Notes under the pieces: generated by a model
Seen by the model: the letters and a program-made list of their open reading frames with translations, nothing else
Database searches by the model: none
Told to the model about the DNA's origin: nothing
NCBI GenBank assembly: GCA_947650285.1
Contig: CANTFL010001464.1
Span: 86,415 to 150,414, forward strand
Source: Hyaloperonospora brassicae
Lineage: Eukaryota; Oomycota; Peronosporomycetes; Peronosporales; Peronosporaceae
DNA: 64,000 nucleotides
Reading direction: 5' to 3'
In this document: positions 1 to 12,961 of the stretch, in pieces
Layout: each line of letters begins with the position of its first letter
How positions within the stretch are numbered: the first letter of the stretch is position 1
Program-made: the position numbers and the translations under genes

Positions 1-10
1 CGATCGTAAC

Positions 11-500
11 TTGATCCAAAACTGCGGGGACCCTTTAGCGTTGGGGATGACAGAAGGCATGATCCCGCGATCTAAAGGATACGTATCTGTAGGATCACGG
101 CGGTACTCGGAATGGCAGACATTGGCTATTCAAGCCACTACAGATCGAGAAGATGAAAAAGCCGAAGCCTACACGGGCTCTTTAGTTGATCATCCTACGA
201 ATGAGAACCCTACTCGAATTTAGGCACGTTCAAAACGGAAATCAGACGACATCAAGGACTCTGCAGAGATCGCCTCACTATCCGACTCTAATGGTGACTC
301 TAACGAGGAGTTGCAGGACGAACGTACGAGTGGAGAGAATAATGAATACAAGGATGATAGATCGACAATGAGATCGTGTGCGTTCAACGCATTGCGGAAG
401 AAGCCAGGACATTCGGGTGAAGAGGATATGGTTGCAGAAGAGGCTATGACACCGAAGGACAACCACTAGCTAACTGATCCGCCACAAGGACAGTCCACCT
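11..500 (+). pseudogene. Decayed region upstream of reverse transcriptase, copy 1
   Basis: Two overlapping open stretches lie here: 11-223, and a continuation to about 470 in another frame. Composition is acidic and polar (many E, D, S and N). No aspartic-protease DSG/DTG triad or zinc knuckle is visible. By position it should be the protease-RT linker or the end of gag-pro of the Chronos-like element. I do not recognise a domain, and the assignment is by position only. Confidence 0.3.
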
Positions 501-535
501 GTCACTCAGACGGTATCAAGGTTAAAGATCGGGAG

Positions 536-3500
536 GTGCATAGCCAGTCTACACGACTGGATGACGACGTAAAAGCTGCTACGATCGACGGCGAAGTAAT
601 GGAAAATAATGTACCGAATCAAATAACATACTATCACGAGGGAGGTGAACTGTTCGCGGAGGATATGGAACAACACATGGCTGTGCTGCCGGAGGTAACC
701 ATATCCACGGCCGAGATAACAAAAAACGATGTCCAAGTTGGCCCACCAGGAATATCCTTGACAGAGGATCAAGAGGATTTGCGACGACTGATATGGAGGA
801 GTCGTCACCTGTTGATCGATATAGGAAATGCATTTCCCCCTGCAGCACGCGAGTCCGTTTGTGATATTGATGTGGGAAAGGCGAGGCCGATCGTTCATCT
901 TGTGCGACCTGTTGTGCCAAATATTTGTAAGATGTTGGCCGATCTGATAAAAGGTTTGTTTTCAGCCAAGATTATCCGACCTTCGAAATTGTCGTGGGCA
1001 TCACAAAAAGTCGTGATTATTTAAAAAATGTAGAATATGTCCGACTGTGTATCGACTGTCGACGGGTTAATCAGCTAGCACAGCTGATGGTGTACCCTAT
1101 GCCACTTATCAGTGAATTGTTGCAGGACATGGACAAAGCAATGTGGTATTGTTCGCTGGACATGCCTAGTGGATTTTGGACGGTAGAGATGACCGAACGA
1201 GCAAGATCGATGTTTGCGTTTATCACGCCGTCAGGTCTGTTTGAATGGTTGCGAATGCCTTTTGGATTGAAGAACGCCCCACAGAGTTATCAGCGTTAGA
1301 TTGATAATGATCTATATGGGTATCTTAAGATCGGCGCAGATAAGGATGTGAATGCACCGGATAATTTCTAAGATAACTGATGTGTGTACTGAGGGAGAGC
1401 CGGAAACGGATCAAGCGCCGTCCGTGCTGGGCAGGCGATCTTATATTGACGATACATTAATCCCGGCTACGTCATGGATATCTTTGTACGACAAGGTCGA
1501 AAGATTATTGACAGCATGCGATCGATGGAATCTGTCGATCAGTCTGACTAAATGCTTTTTGATGGAGGCGAAAAATGGATTACTTAGGTTATCAGGTATC
1601 ATTGGCTGGGTTGGAGGCCAGTCCTAAAGATCTTGTGATTGCTGGTCAACATTCCTTTTCCCACAACATTGCGATCCATGCAATCGTTTCTGGGTAGCTT
1701 GAACTATTACAGTCGTTGTATAAAGTATTTTGCAGTATTTGCATCTATCTTGTACGAGTGACGAGAGGCGGATTTTTTCGAGATGGGCCATATGATAAAT
1801 CGTGATGCTATGGCGGGAAGTTGCAATATCACACTACAAGGAGGTGAGCATGATCCAAATGAGCGATCTCGGTGGGAAAGGGCCGCCATTTCATTCACTT
1901 CGCTGAAGGCCAAGATCGCCACAACCCCGATCCTCAAACATTTTGATCCAAATCGACTTCCAGTGATCGTGGTATATGCTAGTAAGTGAGCAGTATCGGC
2001 ATCTCTATTGCAAAAATATGACGGCGTATACTGGCCGGTGACATTCACGAGTCGCACACTACAGCCGAATAAAGTTAAATATGGAATGGTAAAGAAAGAG
2101 GTTTTAGCCCTACTTCAAATTTTGGAAGTGTGCTACACCATGATAGTATCACGAGAGATCAGAGCGCTCACTAGATATTCGACATTAGCTTGGCTAGTTC
2201 AATCTTCTGGCCTCAATGGGAGACTGGGAAGATGGGCTGCGCTGCTATCGAATTGGACACTGGAGGTCAAGAGATGTAACAAAGGAGAGGATGAAATACT
2301 AGGCGATCTCGCAGCTAGTATAACGCCGCGAGATGAGGTAGATGATGTGTTGATTGCAATCGCTCCACTTAAGAAACCTAAGCAATTGGTAATGATGCTA
2401 CCTCCCACAGTAGGTACGGATGAATGCCTGTTGGTGGTCAGTTTCGACGAATCGGCACGAACGAAACGGAAGAGCGGGCATATAGTGCGATCGTGTGGAA
2501 GCTACCAGAATGGACCATCATCTCAGCCGCTGCGACATATGTGGCAGATCTGACGGTGAATGCAGCAGAATGTCGTGGCATGTTGTTGGGTCTCGATCTG
2601 CTGGACAACCATACTAGGGTACGAGTCATTATGTGTGGTGACTCGAACCTAGTGATCAGGCAAATGCGGGGCGAGATGGATTGTAAAGCGCCTGGGCTAC
2701 CGTTACTGCGTCATAAAGCAATGCAGAAACTTCGATCTTGACCAAAACACGAGTTCTAACACATGAAGAGGGAGTGGAACCAAAGCGCGGATCAAGTACC
2801 CAGTGCAACTATGCAGCAAGAGGAAAATGGCATTGTGAGCTTAAAAATATTTGCAAGATATGATATCCGTCAACAGGCTGCACGAGTTGCCCCTGCCGGA
2901 AAGGAAGGATCGCGTGGTAAAAATGATAGCGATCACACGATCCGCGCAGCGAAGACGTCAAAAACCCGAAGTTGTTTTAGAAGAAATAGTGCAGCGAATG
3001 CGGATCGTGCGGATTAAACAAGCGCAAGAGGAAGAGAGCTGGATCGCCAACCTGAAGGAACATCTTGTGGGCGATCTGACCCAATTAAACGCATAGGATG
3101 CAATATATGCGCTCGGATCGCTTCAGACTACGAAGTGGACGAAAACGGATTGGTGTTCTTCAGCCCTCAATCCGCTAAGGAACCGGACGATCGTATAGAG
3201 GTGGTCCGTCTGGTTGTACCGGAATTGTTGCAGCAAGATTTTATGCACCATTACCACACCAGCTTGTAGGGTCACCAGGGTCACCAGGGGATCGGGAGGA
3301 CTTTTAAGCGGATCAGATCCAATTTTCACTGGAAAGGATTGTATCGAAGTATACAACGTTATGTTGGCGAACGCGTGGACTGAACAACCGGGAAGGGTCT
3401 ACCCGCGATCCGCGGCAGATCCTTGGGAATCATACAGGCTACATACCCATTTCAGGCTCACGATGGATCATGTCCCATCATTGCCGCGGTAATTTAAAAG

Positions 3501-4631
3501 AAATACAGAACTGCTGCTGTGGATAGATCTTTTCTCAGGATATGTGATCGCGAGAGCAAGTTCGTCGAGGACGGCGCAAAGGATCTCTGAAGGATATGAA
3601 GAATGTGCGTTTTGAAGATTTGGAGCCAGTGAAGCTATACGTCACGACAGGGAGCCTGGATTTATGTCCGACTTTTTTCGAGAATTCATCGGATCGCAGG
3701 GCAAAAGCAACGTGCGACCATTGCGTACCGACCGCAAGCGAACGGAACTGCGGAGCGTATGGTACAGACGTTGACTCGGTCGATTAAGATGTACGTCGAG
3801 GACGTGGAACAGAAAGACTGGGAGGAATATGCAGAAAGATTGACATTCGCTATGAATACGGCACAAGATTGGATCCGTGGAGACACTCCGTTCTATTTGA
3901 TCCATGATTGGGATCCAAGATCGAATTTGGAAGCAACGTTACCGTCAAGGAGCAATAAAACACGCGATGCGGACCCTAGAAGGTGGCGATAAACCGTCCA
4001 ACGTCAATATCAGAGGGAAAGAGCAATAGTAAATGAACGTCTCGAGATCGCGATACAAGATCGAGCGGATCGACACAATGACTATATTGAAGTGTGTGAT
4101 ATTAGGTGCGGATCGCAAGTTTGGCTCTAGTGGACCGAGCCAAAAACGACCATGCTTGGAAGCTAGCAAATATTTGGCATGGACCGTTCCGAGTGGCGGA
4201 GTTATGTGGGGAACATGCTGTTCGGGTGGAGACTTTAGGAACTCCATACCGATTGTTTTTCGATAGTGCACGTCTCCAAGTTAAAGTCAGTGTTACAGTT
4301 TTCTGATCGCCCAGGCAGTGTGCTAGTGACTAACTGTGAGGATCGTGTGGAATTCGATGAGTCGTTGTTGCCGAAAGATAGTTGGGTAAACGAGTTGGCT
4401 TCTGACGAATACGAAGTGGAGAAAATCTTGGATATACGATCAGGACGTAATAGTCGTTATGGTCGAATTCATCGACAGTTTTTAGATTAATGGTAGCAAC
4501 ACGACGATCCGACCTGGATAGACGAAGCGGACCTGAACTTTGGCGCGTTGTCGCAAGATTTCGAGCGCAATCGTGCTAGTCAAAACCGATTTGAAGTTTT
4601 GCAGTCCTATGAGGAGAAAACCGAAGATTAA
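536..4631 (+). pseudogene. pol: Ty3/gypsy pol: RT, RNase H, second RNase H, integrase, chromodomain
   Basis: Broken polyprotein that would reverse-transcribe and integrate the element. RT spans about 740-1650: KARPIV at about 880, LCIDCRRVN near 1042, MPFGLKNAP before a TAG at 1297, and the catalytic YIDD at 1442-1453. The first RNase H is at 1783-2400 (KEVLALLQIL; end marked by ITPRDEVDDVL). A second RNase H at about 2430-2860 keeps four acidic positions in FDES, AECRG, GDSN and QSAD. Integrase is at about 2900-4260: zinc-finger region near 3235, catalytic Asp in WIDLFSGYV and DREPGF, Glu in GTAERMVQ, and the late HGPFRV motif near 4180. A chromodomain at 4410-4573 has YEVEKILDIRSGR and DDPTWIDEADLNFGAL. 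The frame changes at least six times. Two RNase H domains plus a chromodomain match oomycete Chronos elements. Confidence 0.85.
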
Positions 4632-4892
4632 CGGGTAATCGAAGCGGTAAGCGGTTGGCGCATTCTAAAAGGTAAACGTGAAATGGTGGAATGGCAAATT
4701 GTACAAGGAGGTTGCATGAGATGATGGATCGGAGCTATATGTAAAATGAGTGGAGATAGCGTATCGAGGGGATCCGATCGAGGTTGTAAAGCCGAAGGAA
4801 AGAAGTTGATCTTAAAATGAAGAACAAGATGAAGGATCAAAAGAGATTATATTGAATGATAGAACTATCTGAATCGAATCCTAGCGATCATG

Positions 4893-7389
4893 AAAGAAAG
4901 AACTTACCTGGCAATCGTGCGATCGACGATCCGGGGTGGTCGGAGATAGAGGATCGATACTGAGAACGCCAAGGTTTAGCGGTATCTAGCAACGGAAGAG
5001 GAGAGATCAAATTGGGGATGCCCATCGGTTTGCATCCCAGGCCAGGGTATTCGATGAAAAGCTTTTTGAAAGAAGGAAAGTGCAGAAAGAAGGTATCCAA
5101 CAGGATGTTCGGATCACAATATCCTGCGATCATACCTTACAAGTTGAATCGAAGGGTCGCCTTCCACCGAGGTCCAGCCCGCGACCGACGCTGCTTCCGA
5201 TGATTCCAGAAATGGCCCAGCTCAGGATCGCTGGCCGCTGTTTACTGGAAAGGAACATCGCGTGCGTCGAATCCCATAAAGCCTGTCGGTTGCGATCTTC
5301 GAACTCCAAGTATAGAGAAGCGATCTGGTTGAACCAGCTGGTACGAGAGAAGGAGATCGGCGTAATCCGGCGTGTGGCTGTCTCCTAAGGCTCTTGGGCA
5401 TATAAGACCGCGATCTGGGCCTGACACACCAGCCGAGATTTCCACTCAGATGTGGGAGGAGGAAACTTGGTCACCATTACCGTTGGGAAGACACAGCCTT
5501 TGGGAAGGGATAAGTGGCGGTACAGGGAGTCAGTGTCCATCTCCGCGACGCTCGTCCAACTAACCTTGCGTGCCGACCATGGAGAAACCTGAGCAAAGGA
5601 TCGCGGTACGCGATCTCGACATCCAGGGATCCACTGATCGCGAGAGACCTTGGTGGAGGGCAAGTTATCATATTCCGCCAGAGATAACATCGGATTGACC
5701 ATATCACGAGGCGAAACAAAAATGCTAATGGAACCATCCGAGTCACAGGAAGCTTCCCCGAAAAGGTCTGAGCGAGATGACTTGGTCACAGCAAGAATAC
5801 CAGGATGAACCGAAGGTGAAGGATCGCGCGAAGGTCTCGGCGTGTCTATGACGATCAGATCCGGAGAAGGCTCAGTTGAAAGTTGTGCCGCCGGATTGGA
5901 CGCTCGACGCCGACTGGAAGATCGCGAACCGAATATAGCCGCTAAATTCTCATCCTCATCTGCCGATGTATATTCACCTCAGACGAGGTTAAGCTCGGAC
6001 CGCGGCGCCTCTGCTTGCCCAGTTTCGAGATAGCTGCAGGCTTCGCTGGATCATGGAGACTCTTGAGAACGCGACGATTCTTAGATCGCGGGTTGTTTTG
6101 GGAGCGGACGAAGGCTTGGGATCGCAAACTGGGGATGGCTTGGCATTGGATGCGGCGGATCGAGCCACTTTCTTCAAAGGCGGCAAAGTTGACGATTGTA
6201 CGGGATCGCGAGATAGCTTGCGACTCGACCCTAAAACGTTCGACATCGGATTAGGAGTCGCGGGAACGGGCGTGTGGGTAGACGATATCACCTATGTAGG
6301 TGTGGCTGAAGTAATCACAGACACCAGCGACGCAATTCGACCCCGAAGGGTCGGGTGATCTCGTATTACTCGATCACGATCGGATCCACGTCCGCAAGCT
6401 GGACTCGCATCTGGTCCAAGGTAATGTAACGATCCGATAAGATGCGACGCGATTGGTCGCACTCCGCGGATCGGGCGGACAGAGAATCCTGCGCCTCTAC
6501 CAGTTTGGCTCGAAGCCCCGTTACCTGCTTGAGCGCGCGACACAGCTTTTCTTCGAGCTGGGGGCCAATTTTCTTATACTTTGACTTCTTGCGGTTTGCC
6601 TTGTCCAGGCTATGGGACTTCTTTTCGCATTTAGCCACCAACCGTTCTCCCGCCTCGTCGATCTGTTGCGTATTCCGGCGATCTCACGATCGAATTTGTC
6701 CAAGGCGGCATGGCGCGCTCGCACAATCCGGAGAATTATGGACTTCAGATGCTCGATCACGGCGGTCTGGTCGCCCGGTCGGCCAAAGCCTCCCGATAGA
6801 CCTTAAACTGTTTGACCTCGTCGTCGAAGCAAACGCGCAAGCGGTCGTACTTCGACTGGACGAACTGGACGAAAGGAAACGTGGAGGTGCGGAGCTCCTT
6901 TAGATCCTCACTCAGCTGGCGATTCTGGATCATGTGCCGTTCCAAAGCAGCCTCCATACTCTGGTACCGATCCACGACAGTCTGTAGAAGGTTCAGGCGA
7001 ACGTAAAGCGAATCAATCGCGGCGTTTAACGTGGCTTGATCGACCGAGCACGAGGCCTCGATCCGAATACTAAGGAGCAAGATAGGCTCACTCAGATCCG
7101 GAGTTAGAACATTTTGGCCGGCGGAGGTCCTGTCCGGAGCGGGAATCGAAGAGGATCGCGACATAAGGCTCGCAGTGGAAGACCAACCAGAGCTTTCCCC
7201 CATCTGGGCTGACGTCACCACAGGCGAGCGATCACACTCCGTCATTGGCACGGTGGAGGCGTCTGAGATCGCAGGACTGGTAGGCGTCGAGGTTCCGACG
7301 TCTGGAGTTGAAAATCGCAGAGGGCGATCCGAGGGGCCCCGATCCTGAAGCCGGAGGAATGCCGGAGCCGGATGGGCGGGATTGGACAT
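4893..7389 (-). pseudogene. Antisense ORF of the Chronos-like element, copy 1
   Basis: A gene-length reading frame runs opposite to pol, tail to tail with it, starting at an ATG at 7387-7389. The first 210 codons (to 6757) are open: a Ser/Thr/Pro-rich start of about 90 residues, then a Leu- and charge-rich stretch that looks like coiled coil. It continues in shifted frames through 6760-6366 (KSKYKKIGPQLEEKL), 6291-5940, 5789-5385 (DSLYRHLSLPKG, then SEWKSRLV) and 5133-4893 (YPGLG, then DHPGSSIARLPGK). The same order recurs at 12961-10575 (-) and, weakly, at 21800-24110 (+). I know no family for it. The last codons read PGK followed by GTAAGT, a good 5' splice site, so a further exon is possible. 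Antisense ORFs at this position are known in plant Tat-lineage elements; whether this one is related is unknown. Confidence 0.6.
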
Positions 7390-7779
7390 CGGGTCAGAAG
7401 ATGTGAAAGTGCGTTGAAAAGAAATGAAGCCCTCAAGGTTGCACAGCTAGACCAACATCGTATGTTGACAGATGGTGAAGGGGATGGTTGTGGCAAAGCG
7501 GTCACAAAGAAATCTCCTTGGGACTGGGATCGGCGATCCGAAGGGTCACACGCTCCAGATGAGCCAAGAATGCTATGATTGGTGGATACAAGCTGGGATG
7601 GGTGGCTGCCAATAGCGTACCCAATCCCCAAGTAGACAGGATCGCCCAGACTGGGATGAGGCTATAGGGTAGTCACACCCGTTGTGATTACGCAATCCGT
7701 CGTGAGACATGGCAATACAAGACCCTCGATCTCACTGAAAGGCCGCGATCCTAACCCAGGATCGCATGTCCAATCTCCA

Positions 7780-8523
7780 GCTGCTATCCGCTAGTAGGAT
7801 CACGATCCGCTAACAGGATCCCTATCCGCTAGTGGGATCACGAGGATATCTTGGGTGGGCTACAAGAAGATACAACGGTGGATGCACTGGGTGTGGACCA
7901 CATAAATGCGAGTGGACGATCTTCCTGGAAAGGCGACGCGTGACATCTGGTTAAGATATACGGATAGGCATAGAGGTAGGGTTTAGGTTGGTTGGTTAAC
8001 ATTAAACAGAGTTCAAATTACTTCACAAGGCATACGTTATCCCTTCCGGGTAGGATCTTTGTCCCCCGTCGAATAAAGAGTCGCGCTACACGTCTACGCG
8101 AGTGTCACACCTGGATTGTTTTGGCTAGGTGTGTTCAAGAAATCTCAAGAAACATCAACTGCGATCGGACGCAACAGACACGTAAAGGCAAGGCGCAAGA
8201 TTCGCGAGAAGGCTCGCGGATCAAGCTACCACATAGTGGACAAGGCGATCTCGTTGAGATCAGGGTAACTTATATCAGTACCTACGAGCACCCCGTGATC
8301 GCGTGAAGATTTCCGCACGATCACAACCCCATTTCCAACAAGGTCAAGTTTTCCTTCGACACGAGTCCACCTGGAAGAGTGCAACCCGCCCTACCGACGG
8401 GTACACTAGGTGAGGAAGGCAACACACACGGAATCGGAGTATCCCCTCCGTTAGTTGGTCGTCCGAACGCCAGCGGAGAGTTGAGATCGACTCATTAATT
8501 GAGCGATCGCCACTCCACCACAC
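7780..8523 (+). repeat. LTR of Chronos-like element (3' LTR of copy 1)
   Basis: It matches about 13540-14312 along its length: GGTTGGTTGAC-like sequence followed by ATTAAACAGA (7988-8011 and 13750-13771), the CCGACGGGT block (8394 and 14186), CTCCGTTAGTTGGTCGTCC (8446 and 14248), and the end CACTCCACCACA. The two copies are clearly diverged, so this is not a recent pair. The 5' edge is uncertain because it begins in unstable short tandem repeats. The sequence changes at about 8524 straight into pol coding sequence of another copy. Confidence 0.7.
7788..7844 (+). repeat. Three 19-bp tandem repeats at the start of the LTR
   Basis: Units are 7788-7806, 7807-7825 and 7826-7844. The first reads CCGCTAGTAGGATCACGAT and the others differ at a few places. 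Each contains GGATC. Comparable but different tandem units sit near the start of the related LTRs at 13541-13630 (30-bp units) and 21248-21309 (20-21-bp units). Confidence 0.85.
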
Positions 8524-8529
8524 CTACAT

Positions 8530-10470
8530 GTGAAGATGGACTGGAATCAGAGTTAGGATGAATTGGCAAGCAAGGCTTTGCAACAAGAGCAAGATTCGAT
8601 CACTTTCTCCGATCAAGATCGTCAGGTTTTTTGTTCGGTGCACCGGTTGGACGAGTTGTTGATACCTGAAAGTATCGATCAGGTCGGGGAAATCGCTGCC
8701 GTCACTAGGTCAGTCGTAAGGAGACGGCGATACCCTGAAGTACTGCAAAAGGAAATCGTTCGGCAGGCCATAATCGAGACAAATATGCAAGCACAGGAAG
8801 AGGGGAAGTGGATCGCCAACCTGAAGGAATTCCTAATTGGATATAAAAGAGTTGAGTATTGAAAAGGCAAACTATGTGCTCAGATCGCGTCCGAACATGA
8901 GGTAGACGAGAGCGGACTATTTTCCTGCCCTCGATCAACGGAGATCCAGATAATTGGGTGGATTTGGTTCGTTTGGTGATGTCATAACTACTGCAGCAAG
9001 ATTGTATACATCACAGCCACACCAGTCTAGAGGGCGGCCACCAAGGGGTAGGCCAAACGTAATACCAAAATCGATCTATCTTCCACTGAAGAAACTCTAC
9101 AGAAATATACAGTGTTATGTGGGGAAATAGGTTGATTTCACGACGGGAAAAGGGAAAGCTGATCTTGGCGGCGTATTTCCGATATTTTCAAGACACTTAC
9201 CCATTAAATTATTTTGCGATAGATGACATGCCGTCACTACCGCGATATATTAAAGGAGCCACCGATTTGTTGTTGCGGGTGGATATAGTCTGAGGGTACG
9301 TTATCGCCAAGGCGAGTTTCCTCAGAAATGCACAAACGATCGCTGAGAGTTATAAAGAGTGTTCGTTCCGAATATTTGGGGCCAGTGAAGCGATCCGCCT
9401 TGATCGAGAGCCAGGGTTTATGTCCGATTATATTCGAGCGTTCAATTGGATCACGGGGCATAAACAATGTGCAACCATGGCGTACCGACCTCAAGCTAAT
9501 GAGACATCAGAACAAATGGTGCAAACACTGACGAGAGCTTCAAAAATGTACGTCACGGATACGAATCCTAAGTATTGGGACGAATACGCCGAGAGGTTGA
9601 CGTTTGCCATCAATATGGCACAGTATCTTGTGCGAGGAGATACGCCATTCTACCTAATACACGGGTGGGACCCACGATCGACGCTGAAAGCTACCTTTCC
9701 CTTGGGTAGCACCAAAAGGGGATCGAGACCCCCGAAGATGGCGATACCATATACGCGTCAATTTTAACGAGTGAGAGAAGTTGTTAACGATCCGCTACGG
9801 ATTACGATCCAGGACCGGGTAGATCGACACAATCATGGGGAAGAGTCACATGATGTCGAGTTGGATCGCAAGTATGGCTCTTTTTGGATCAGGTGGAAGC
9901 AGGATTCGCCCTAAAGCTGGCACTAATGTTACATGGACCATTTCGAGTTAGAAAACTTAGACGGAATACACGCGGTGCGGTTGGAATTTTCGGTTACTCC
10001 GTATCGATTGTTCCCACTTGTTTATATATCCAAGCTTAAGCGAGTAAAGAACTTCCTTAATTCACCGAGAAACCAGTTGAATGTTGGGTAGGCGGATCGC
10101 CTCGACTTTGACGAATAAATGCTGCCAGAAGACAGCTGGGAGCGCGCATTAGGTGAATGAATTTGAAGTCGAGAAGATTAGGGTTGTACGATCCGGCAGG
10201 AATATCCTCTTTAGAAAAAACCAACACCAGTTGTTGGTGAAGTGGAAAGGGTCTGGTGATCTGACATAAATAGACGAAGAAAACTTGAACTATGGAGCCT
10301 TGGTGCAAGATTTGATCGCGATCGGGTCAACAAGATCCCGTTCGGAGAGGATGATATCACGCGAAGAAGAGGTGGACAAAAAGCCAATCTGTCAAATCGA
10401 AATTGGTCTGCGTGAAGGTCGCAGAGGGAGTATTGGGAGAGAGGTGGCGTGTGAGGATCCAGATTATTGA
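8530..10470 (+). pseudogene. pol: Truncated Ty3/gypsy pol: end of RNase H, integrase, chromodomain
   Basis: The remnant starts at the WNQS..ELASKALQQEQ segment that follows the second RNase H in copy 1, with a TAG inside it. The RT-integrase linker region is open at 8563-8862 (EEGKWIANLKEFL). The zinc-finger and first-Asp region at 8900-9320 is badly shifted. The second catalytic Asp region lies near 9400-9435 (SDYIRAF). The Glu region reads QMVQTLTRASKMYV, followed by KYWDEYAERLTFAI and DTPFYLIHGWDPRS up to 9767. The chromodomain is at about 10158-10300, with FEVEKIRVVRSGRN, LLVKWKGSGD, a stop where Trp is expected, then IDEENLNYGAL. Homologous throughout to 2763-4600. Confidence 0.8.
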
Positions 10471-10574
10471 ATTCCGATTGCAGTGTATATATATGAAGAA
10501 AAACAAATGCGAAGATTTTATGCGACAATCGACAAAGAAGACAACGATGGAGATGTATCTTAAATCAAGTGAAC

Positions 10575-12961
10575 AGACTTCCTGGATCGCTATGGACTAC
10601 GTCGTAAACCTTTTCCGGACAGTTGGGCGATTGACGGCCCTGGGTGATCCTCAATGATGTCTCGAAATTGGTTGCGCCTGGGTTCAGAAGAATCCAAGCG
10701 CGCCAGCGCGAAGATCGGGTTGGGAATGTTATTCAAACAATCGCCAAGACCCGGATACCATGGACGCATCTCGACCGATCAAGGGAGACGCATGAAGAAG
10801 GGACCCAGAATCAAGCCCAGGTCACGGTTTCCGTCGATCATTCCCTGAAAGATAACCGGCAACAGTAGTTTCCACCGTGGTCCGGATCGCGATCACCGCT
10901 GTTTTCGCTGATAGTAAAGACGCGCCAGATCCGGATCGCGATCGCGCCGCTCGATCGGTAGATACACAGCGTGAGTCGCTTCCCACAGAACCTGTCGATG
11001 CCGGGTATCGAAGTCGCGGTACATGGATGCCAAATCTGAAAATTAACCAGTTACTTGAAAAGAGACCGATGTGGCTTGGCTCTGGTATTTATTCCAATGC
11101 TCTTGGCGGTACACCGCCAACATTTGAGCCAAAGTAATTAGCCGTGGAATCCACTCGGATTCAGGCTGAGCAGCGCTGGATCGAGTCGCGGTGGGTGCTG
11201 GAAAGATGTTCAATTTTGACCGTGTCAGGTGCCTGAATAGGGTATCCACGTCCAGATCTGCCGCGCAGGTCAAGCTGACACGACGAGTTGACCACGGGTG
11301 TACGTGATGGTGGGATCAGGGTACCCGATCGGGGTATCCAGGGCACTATTTAGCGCGGGGTACTCGGGTCGGGGCCAAACCATCGTATTTAGCTGGCGTA
11401 AGCAAGGCATTCTCGGCATCCAGCGCGTCTCTGGTCATTCTGATTAATCCGTTGGAGTCGCTTATCGCTTGACCAAAGAGTTTTACCTTCGAGACTGGGC
11501 GCTTTGCAGGCGGTGCGGATCAAATCGAAGGTGGAAGCGATCCAGACTTGTGACCTTGGGAATCCTCGAAAATTGGGACAGATGTCGATCCGAAAGAAGG
11601 CGGAGCGCTGCTCGACGATCCCCAGCGCCGTAATGAAAAGCGAGGTTCAGACAAGGCGGCCAAAGTATCGTCTTCAAAAGAATTGATTGACTCTGTATCG
11701 GAGAGAGGCGGATCGGCGGCCGGAAGATTCTGGTCCCGCTTACTTCCGGCTTGGGAGGCGAATCGATTTTTACTAGCGATGCCCTATGTTGACGGATTCC
11801 GTGCCGATTCTGCCGTGTCTTTGGGCTCGTCAGAGCGAGCTGATATGAAAGACTGCGCAGAGACGCGGATGGCTGTATCCGATTCGGGAATTTTGTCAAG
11901 TCGCACTGGTCCAGTGGATCGCGGGGACTCATCGGCTTACCTGGCCGAAATGGCATTCACCAATTCCGTTCCGGATCGCGTCATCTTCGCGGCGCGGAGA
12001 AGCTTAATAGGGATATCGGGATCCGTGTACCTGGATTGCTTGCCGATTAACGGGGTAGCGGAAGCTGTAGTCGGGACATCCGAAGAAAACTGGAGCGATC
12101 CAAAAGCCAATTGAACCAGGTGGGTCCGGATCACGTCGCGATCGCGAACGGCCAAGAGACACTTCTGTTTCCAATTTATTTCTTGACTGCTCAGACGATC
12201 CACCTGGGCGTCCCGGTCCGCGAGGTCCCATCGCAGCCGCCGCAGCTCCGCCTATACGCGCTTTTGTTCGAGGAAGCGATCTTTATATGTCTTTGACATG
12301 AATTTCAACGCCACTCTGGATATTTAAAGTTTCTTATCATCTTCGTTGAAGAGTTTCTTGTACTTGGATGCCTTGGCTGTTTTAGTTTGGAGATCGCCGC
12401 CCGAATTTTGTTCCGCAGCAGCCAGGCACGATGTCAACGTCTCCACTCGCTGTTTGGCGATGGACGGATCACGAATTGGCCGATCCTCTGCTGGCTTAAA
12501 GTCCCGTTCGGCGTCAAAAAGAGCCGTCTTGAGACTCTGGATCACGTGATCTTGACACATGCGTCGTGTCAGCTCCATGAGGAACCCGCGCGACCTCTCA
12601 ATTAAGATCTGATGATCGTTCCAGATGCCGATGTAGCGCTCCTGGACATAGGCCGCCAAGCGCGGAGCGATCTCGACGTGCGATCGCAATTCCGTTTGCA
12701 GTTGGTCAATCTGCAGTTTCTGGTCCTGACATACTTCCTCCAACGAGGATAAGTTTGCAACAACCGCGTTCTGAAAATGTGTTATCCGTAGAGCGCCGGA
12801 AATTCGCACAGTCAGAGTATAGCAATCCAACTAGGATACTACACCCACCCGAGACGAACGCACCACGATATCTTTCCGCCAGTCGAAACCGGCAGTGAAG
12901 GGGAAGGCGAGATCGGGTTATCAAACTCCGAGCTGGAAGGTGCAGACGATGCAGGATCCAT
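10575..12961 (-). pseudogene. Antisense ORF of the Chronos-like element, copy 2
   Basis: Second copy of the frame found at 4893-7389. It starts at an ATG at 12959-12961 (MDPASSAPSSSEF), a Ser/Pro-rich start like copy 1, with an early TAG. The best segment is 12830-12324: a charged, Leu-rich coiled-coil-like stretch with YVQERY and ASKYKKLFNEDDKKL (copy 1: FVQSKY and KSKYKKIGPQLEEKL). It continues at 12203-11937 (RWDLADRDAQVDRL) and 11273-11043 (DTLFRHLTRSK, then SEWIPRLI). The end near 10575-10860 has YPGLG, IPNPI and EDHPGPSIA, as in copy 1. Segment order and spacing agree although the residues are well diverged, so it was probably a real protein once. Function unknown. Confidence 0.55.

Larger units (their letters stand above)
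1..8523 (+). mobile_element. Chronos-like Ty3/gypsy element, copy 1 (5' end outside window)
   Basis: This is the 3' two thirds of an LTR retrotransposon. In order it holds a pre-RT region (1-535), pol on + (536-4631), a gene-sized antisense frame on - (4893-7389) and a 3' LTR (about 7780-8523). Pol order RT, RNase H, second RNase H, integrase, chromodomain is the one described for oomycete Chronos elements; that name rests on domain order only. Frameshifts and stops throughout show the copy is dead. GATC occurs about once per 60-70 bp here, roughly four times chance. The 5' LTR, gag and most of the protease lie before position 1. The 3' LTR is followed directly by a second, truncated element. 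Confidence 0.8.
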
